From the NCBI GenBank assembly GCA_031282085.1, contig JAITEK010000051.1, forward strand, positions 1-10,100: a stretch of DNA of 10,100 nucleotides, given 5' to 3'. The notes under the pieces were generated by a model that saw only the letters and a program-made list of their open reading frames with translations, ran no database searches and was not told the origin of the DNA. This document shows positions 6,809 through 10,100 of the stretch, one piece after another (positions within the stretch are counted from its first letter, which is position 1; each line of letters starts with the position of its first letter). The position numbers and the translations under genes are program-made. This DNA comes from Coriobacteriales bacterium. Its GTDB lineage: Bacteria; Actinomycetota; Coriobacteriia; Coriobacteriales; UBA8131.

Positions 6809-7099
6809 ATGTACACAGTACCTGCGGTATTTATAGGACCCTTTCCCGGGCTGGGCGTTACAGAGCTTATCATCATCCTGGTTATCGCTCTGCTGATCTT
6901 CGGGCCCAAGAACCTGCCTAAGCTGGGCAGCGCTTTGGGCAAGACGGTCAAGAACGTCCGTGAGGGACTTGAGAACAAAGAGGAGCTTCCCGAGGCGGAG
7001 CTTGAGGAAGACGACGAGGACGAGGAAGAAGAGGAAGAGGAGCCTGCACCCAAAAAGAAGGCCCCTGCTAAGAAGAAGACTTCCAGCAAGAAGAATTAG
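6809..7099 (+). CDS. tatA: Sec-independent protein translocase subunit TatA
   Basis: TatA forms the membrane component that lets folded twin-arginine-signal proteins cross the cytoplasmic membrane, working with TatC. The 96-residue protein shows the standard plan: a short N-terminus with GLGVTELIII, carrying the conserved polar Glu19 in the single membrane helix (about 16-31), the FGPKNLPKLG hinge at 31-40, and an amphipathic helix to about 53. The tail is odd. Residues 57-78 are almost all Glu and Asp, and 82-95 hold three Lys clusters separated by Ala, Pro and Ser. GGAGGA at 6799-6804 gives a strong ribosome site five bases before ATG 6809. No tatC or tatB lies in the window, so tatA is apart from its partner here. 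TatA is preferred over TatB because of the short length and FGP-hinge context. Confidence 0.93.
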   Translation: MYTVPAVFIGPFPGLGVTELIIILVIALLIFGPKNLPKLGSALGKTVKNVREGLENKEELPEAELEEDDEDEEEEEEEPAPKKKAPAKKKTSSKKN

Positions 7100-7120
7100 C
7101 GTGAGATGAAGACCGCACTG

Positions 7121-7163
7121 ACGCGGTATGCGCGACGATTGTTGCGTATGCCGCGTTGCTTTT
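7121..7163 (+). terminator. Hairpin terminator after tatA
   Basis: Arms 7121-7136 and 7141-7156 form a 16-bp stem with three G-U pairs and a GATT loop, followed by TGCTTTT (7157-7163). It begins 22 bases after the tatA stop. Because the G-U pairs become A-C mismatches on the opposite strand, it favours termination of the + transcript only, which fits both flanking genes being on that strand. Confidence 0.8.
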
Positions 7164-7207
7164 ACCCTATACCAGCCCGCATCGGTCAGCCGTTTCGGTG
7201 TTCAGCG

Positions 7208-7244
7208 TAAAATCGGCACAGCGAGAAGGCGGACTGGCACAGCG
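7208..7244 (+). promoter_or_regulatory. greA upstream region: possible -10 and 21-bp-spaced direct repeat
   Basis: TAAAAT at 7208-7213 could be a -10, though no good -35 sits at the right distance. Just downstream, GGCACAGCG occurs twice (7215-7223 and 7236-7244), exactly 21 bases apart, or two helical turns. This spacing suits a dimeric binding protein; the site would overlap the early transcribed region. Confidence 0.35.
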
Positions 7245-7288
7245 TGAGGGTAATCGCCGCGCCATTTGACAAAGGAGATACGAAACCC

Positions 7289-7759
7289 ATGGCCAAAGAT
7301 ATAATCCTCACTCCCGAGGGTAGGAAGAAGCTCGAACACGAGCTCCACGAACTCGAGACCGTCAGGCGTCGCGAGATAGGCGAGCGCATCCGGATAGCGC
7401 GCGAATTCGGCGACATCTCCGAGAACTCCGAGTACGATGACGCCAAGACCGAGCAGGCTTGGATGGAGAGCCGCATCCTGGAGATTTCGCAGATCCTCTC
7501 GACGGCTACTGTGGTGGAAGCGCCCAAGCGGTCCAACAAGGTCTCGGTAGGCAGCGTCGTTACCGTGCAGATAGCCGATGGGACCGAGCGCACCTTCACC
7601 ATCGTCGGCGCCGCCGAGGCGGACATCGCGACAGGGCTCATCTCCAATGAGTCACCCGTGGGAGCCGCGCTCCTCGGCGCAAAGAAGAACGACGTTGTCA
7701 CCGTAGATACTCCCAAAGGATCCCAACTCGAGTTCACGATTCTGAAGATAAGTAAGTAG
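7289..7759 (+). CDS. greA: Transcription elongation factor GreA
   Basis: GreA enters the RNA polymerase secondary channel and stimulates cleavage of backtracked RNA, freeing stalled elongation complexes. The 156-residue protein is the normal family length. Residues 2-76 make the antiparallel coiled coil, with the tip GDISENSEYDDAK carrying acidic Asp42 and Glu45 at the positions that hold the catalytic magnesium. Residues from about 80 form the FKBP-like C-terminal domain, including VTVDTPKG and a typical LEFTILKI end. The start is ATG 7289 (MAKD), with AAGGAG at 7272-7277, an 11-base spacing that is somewhat long; an upstream in-frame GTG at 7244 adds 15 residues without family support. It follows the tatA terminator and precedes lysS by 60 bases. 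Confidence 0.96.
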   Translation: MAKDIILTPEGRKKLEHELHELETVRRREIGERIRIAREFGDISENSEYDDAKTEQAWMESRILEISQILSTATVVEAPKRSNKVSVGSVVTVQIADGTERTFTIVGAAEADIATGLISNESPVGAALLGAKKNDVVTVDTPKGSQLEFTILKISK

Positions 7760-7773
7760 TTGCCGGATGGCGC

Positions 7774-7787
7774 CGGGCGTCCGCCCG
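7774..7787 (+). other. Small GC hairpin between greA and lysS
   Basis: CGGGCG (7774-7779) and CGCCCG (7782-7787) form a compact stem, flanked more widely by TGCCG (7761-7765) and CGGCA (7797-7801), which could close an outer stem. No T-tract follows. It could act as an RNA-processing or stabilising element or a weak attenuator; nothing decides between these. Confidence 0.3.
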
Positions 7788-7819
7788 CAACGCAGTCGGC
7801 ATTGCACGATGAGGTATTG

Positions 7820-9331
7820 ATGAGTATGAGCGAGACCGAGAGCAGCATCAGGGACACCAGCCCCAGCGACGACCCGATAGAGGTCCGCAAGGCCAAGCGC
7901 GCGGCGCTCATCGCCCGTGGCGAGGAGCCTTACGCGCGGCGCTTCTGCATGAGTGCACGCGTCGCACAGATCGAGGGACGTTACGCCACGCTTGCCGACG
8001 GTGAGACCACGGAGGACGTGGTCAGCGTTGCGGGTCGCGTTATGGCTATCCGCAACCAGGGCAAGGTGCTGTTCATCGTGCTGCGCGACGCCACGGGCGA
8101 CATTCAGCTGTTCTGCCGCGTCGATGTGCTGGGCGAGGAGTCCTTCGCGCAGGTCGCCGACCTCGACTTGGGGGACTGGATCGGCGCGACCGGTGTGGTC
8201 ATGCGCACGCGCCGCGGGCAACTCTCCGTAGCGCCCGAGCGCGTTGAGCTGCTCACCAAGGCCCTGCGCCCGCTGCCCGAGAAGTTCCATGGCCTGTCGG
8301 ACAAGGAGACCCGCTACCGCCAACGCTACGTTGACCTCATCGTGAACCCCGAGGTACGCGAGGTCTTTGCCAAGCGCTTCAAGATCATGGCGGCGATGCG
8401 CGCTGGCGCCGCGGCCCGTGACTTCATCGAGGTGGAGACGCCCATGCTCCACCCCATCCCCGGAGGCGCGACTGCACGGCCCTTCGTTACGCATCACAAC
8501 ACCCTCAAGCGGGACTTCTACCTGCGCGTCGCCCCCGAGCTGCACCTCAAGCGCCTGCTCGTCGGCGGCTTTGAGCGCGTCTTCGAGATGAACCGCTCCT
8601 TCCGCAATGAGGGCATGGACCCCCAGCACAACCCCGAGTTCACCACCTTCGAGGCTTACGAGGCTTTTACGGACCTGCACGGCATGGAGAAGCTGACGCG
8701 TGAGCTTATCCAGGAAGCCTGTCTGGCGGCTAACGGCACGCTGAAGATCAACTACCAGGGTACCGAACTCGATCTCTCCGGCACCTGGACCAGCCGCACG
8801 ATGATCGATCTGGTCAGCGAGGCGGCGGGTGAGGAAGTCTCATTTAACAGGACGCTTACAGAACTGAAAACCTTAGCGAACCATTATCAGATTTCCTTAC
8901 AAGATGATTGGAAGAAAGGTAAGCTGATAACCGTGTTGTATGAGAAGCTCGTCGAGGGGCGCCTCATACAGCCGACCTTTGTTACCGAGCACCCGCTCGA
9001 GACCTCGCCTCTGGCGAAGAAGAAGGCGGGTAGCGATGAGGTTACCGACCGATTCGAGCTTCTCATCTGTGGACATGAGTTCGCGAACGCGTTCTCTGAG
9101 CTTAACGATCCGGTCGACCAGCGCGAGCGATTCGCGGCCCAGATGGCCGCGAAGGCCGCCGGAGACGAAGAAGCGATGGGTTATGACGAGGACTTCATCC
9201 GGGCGTTGGAGTACGGTATGCCGCCTGCGGGTGGCGTCGGCATAGGCGTCGATCGCCTGGTCATGCTGCTTACCGATTCTCCCTCGATCCGCGACGTCCT
9301 CCTCTTTCCGCACATGAGGGATGAATTCTGA
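7820..9331 (+). CDS. lysS: Lysyl-tRNA synthetase, class II
   Basis: LysRS attaches lysine to tRNA-Lys using ATP in the cytosol. The 503-residue protein is the usual length for the class II form. After a short polar N-terminal extension, residues of about 60-150 form the OB-fold anticodon-binding domain (GRVMAIRNQGK and FIVLRDATGDIQLF). The catalytic core has motif 1 around FIEVETPMLHPIPGGA, motif 2 starting FERVFEMNRSFRNEG (251-265, with ATP-binding Arg262) and motif 3 GIGVDRL with Arg479. The end IRDVLLFPHMR is typical. The start ATG 7820 follows GAGG (7811-7814) by five bases; a TTG at 7760 would have no ribosome site, and the ATG at 7826 is spaced too far. Codons 341-377 are strikingly AT-rich compared with the rest and include two TTA codons. 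The synthetase follows greA and precedes clpC by 35 bases, suggesting cotranscription. Confidence 0.97.
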   Translation: MSMSETESSIRDTSPSDDPIEVRKAKRAALIARGEEPYARRFCMSARVAQIEGRYATLADGETTEDVVSVAGRVMAIRNQGKVLFIVLRDATGDIQLFCRVDVLGEESFAQVADLDLGDWIGATGVVMRTRRGQLSVAPERVELLTKALRPLPEKFHGLSDKETRYRQRYVDLIVNPEVREVFAKRFKIMAAMRAGAAARDFIEVETPMLHPIPGGATARPFVTHHNTLKRDFYLRVAPELHLKRLLVGGFERVFEMNRSFRNEGMDPQHNPEFTTFEAYEAFTDLHGMEKLTRELIQEACLAANGTLKINYQGTELDLSGTWTSRTMIDLVSEAAGEEVSFNRTLTELKTLANHYQISLQDDWKKGKLITVLYEKLVEGRLIQPTFVTEHPLETSPLAKKKAGSDEVTDRFELLICGHEFANAFSELNDPVDQRERFAAQMAAKAAGDEEAMGYDEDFIRALEYGMPPAGGVGIGVDRLVMLLTDSPSIRDVLLFPHMRDEF

Positions 9332-9366
9332 GGGCCGATTCGCACGAACAGTGAGGGAGTTGGAGC

Positions 9367-10100
9367 ATGTCATTCGAGCGATTCACCGATAAAGCACGCA
9401 ACGTCTTGGCGTTAGCCCAGGAGGAAGCGCGTACGCTTAAACAACCCTATGTGGGCACCGAGCACCTGCTGCTTGGCCTGCTGCGCGAGAAAGAGGGCAT
9501 CGCCGCCCAGGCGCTGGGCAATCTCAACATCACCTATGACCAGGTACTTGAGCAGGTAAAGGGCATCATCGAGGTCGACCCCAACGCTCCGAGCGGGCAT
9601 CTGAGCTTTACGCCGCGCGTCAAGCGCGTGCTTGAGTTCGCCCTGCGCGAGACCATGCAACTCGGCCAGAACTACATCTCAACCGAGCACCTGCTGCTCG
9701 GCATCGTGCGTGAGGGCAACGGCGCGGCCATCCAGGCGCTTTCCCAGATGGGTATAGACGCGTCGATGGTCAAGGGCGCCGTCATCGACATCCTCCACCA
9801 GTCGGCGGCCTACGCCGGCCCGCAGGACTTCATGGAGGACGACTACTCCGAGGGCAACAGCATCCTCGACGAGTTCGGCACCAATCTCACCCAGCAGGCG
9901 CTCCAGAACAAGCTCGACCCGGTGGTCGGGCGCGAGCATGAGGTCGAGCGCGTCATGCAGATACTGTCGCGCCGCACTAAGAACAACCCGCTTCTGCTCG
10001 GCGACCCCGGCGTGGGCAAGACCGCCATAGCCGAGGGGCTCGCGCAGCTCATCGCCTCCGAGCAGGTGCCGGACATCCTGCGTCACAAGCAGATCATCAC
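9367..10100 (+). CDS. clpC: ATP-dependent Clp protease ATPase subunit ClpC, N-terminal part (3' end outside window)
   Basis: ClpC is a AAA+ unfoldase that feeds proteins to ClpP and also handles aggregated proteins. About 244 residues are visible of a usual 810-850. Two Clp N-terminal repeats are clear: about 5-65 (ERFTDKARNVLALAQ, TEHLLLGLLRE) and about 80-141 (TPRVKRVLEFAL, TEHLLLGIVRE). A linker leads to the first AAA+ domain, with LDPVVGRE and the Walker A GDPGVGKT at 212-219. The start ATG 9367 follows GAGGGAG (9353-9359) by seven bases. No CIRCE element (TTAGCACTC inverted repeat) and no ctsR, mcsA or mcsB gene precedes it. Its own promoter would have to lie within lysS or the 35-base gap, so readthrough from lysS is likely. 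ClpC is preferred to ClpA or ClpB because of the N-domain sequence; the middle domain that would confirm this is outside the window. Confidence 0.95.
   Translation, partial: MSFERFTDKARNVLALAQEEARTLKQPYVGTEHLLLGLLREKEGIAAQALGNLNITYDQVLEQVKGIIEVDPNAPSGHLSFTPRVKRVLEFALRETMQLGQNYISTEHLLLGIVREGNGAAIQALSQMGIDASMVKGAVIDILHQSAAYAGPQDFMEDDYSEGNSILDEFGTNLTQQALQNKLDPVVGREHEVERVMQILSRRTKNNPLLLGDPGVGKTAIAEGLAQLIASEQVPDILRHKQII

Noticed and set aside
6667..7089. 140-codon minus-strand frame with a poly-Ser run
   Set aside because: The Ser run is the antisense of the tatA Glu codons, not a real low-complexity protein.
7652..8680. 342-codon open frame on the minus strand
   Set aside because: It spans the greA end and lysS on the opposite strand, whose frames carry clear motifs; the antisense protein has none.
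9332..9366. Possible heat-shock operator before clpC
   Set aside because: The 35-base gap holds only the ribosome site; no CIRCE inverted repeat or tandem CtsR heptads are present.
10000..10023. Asp in the ClpC Walker A (GDPGVGKT rather than GEPGVGKT)
   Set aside because: Both forms occur in AAA+ Clp proteins, and the Lys and Thr that bind ATP are intact.

Overview
This is a GC-rich bacterial window with GTG and TTG codons available as starts, clear Shine-Dalgarno sites and ordinary housekeeping genes. Pyruvate phosphate dikinase, a TatA with a charged tail, and the run greA, lysS, clpC suggest a high-GC Gram-positive, most likely an actinobacterium of the Coriobacteriia type. That placement is an inference from gene content and codon use; no rRNA or other marker here settles it.

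Layout from left to right. Bases 1-1673 (+) hold the C-terminal 555 or so residues of pyruvate phosphate dikinase. A 20-bp perfect hairpin at 1691-1732 sits between it and a convergent gene at 1768-3741 (-), an orphan membrane-bound hybrid histidine kinase with an unrecognised six-helix sensor region. A 303-base divergent intergenic region (3742-4044) rich in short repeats separates the kinase from a NUDIX hydrolase of the ADP-ribose pyrophosphatase type (4045-4590, +). The NUDIX gene stops 2 bases from the end of a convergent gene (4593-5870, -). That gene is shaped like a mannose-1-phosphate guanylyltransferase but has lost the nucleotide-binding and metal-binding signatures. A 67-bp divergent promoter region follows, then a DUF2085-type membrane protein (5938-6648, +) that looks leaderless.

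The right third is housekeeping on the + strand: tatA (6809-7099), a GU-containing hairpin terminator (7121-7163), greA (7289-7759), lysS (7820-9331) and the start of clpC (9367 to the window end). greA, lysS and clpC are separated by 60 and 35 bases and may be one transcription unit of transcript-rescue, tRNA-charging and protein quality-control genes.

No mobile element, CRISPR array, tRNA or rRNA was seen. The most interesting items are the degenerate guanylyltransferase-like protein, its shared promoter region with the leaderless DUF2085 gene, and a sharply low-GC stretch inside lysS (38% GC over 8841-8940, against 67% over 8521-8620).
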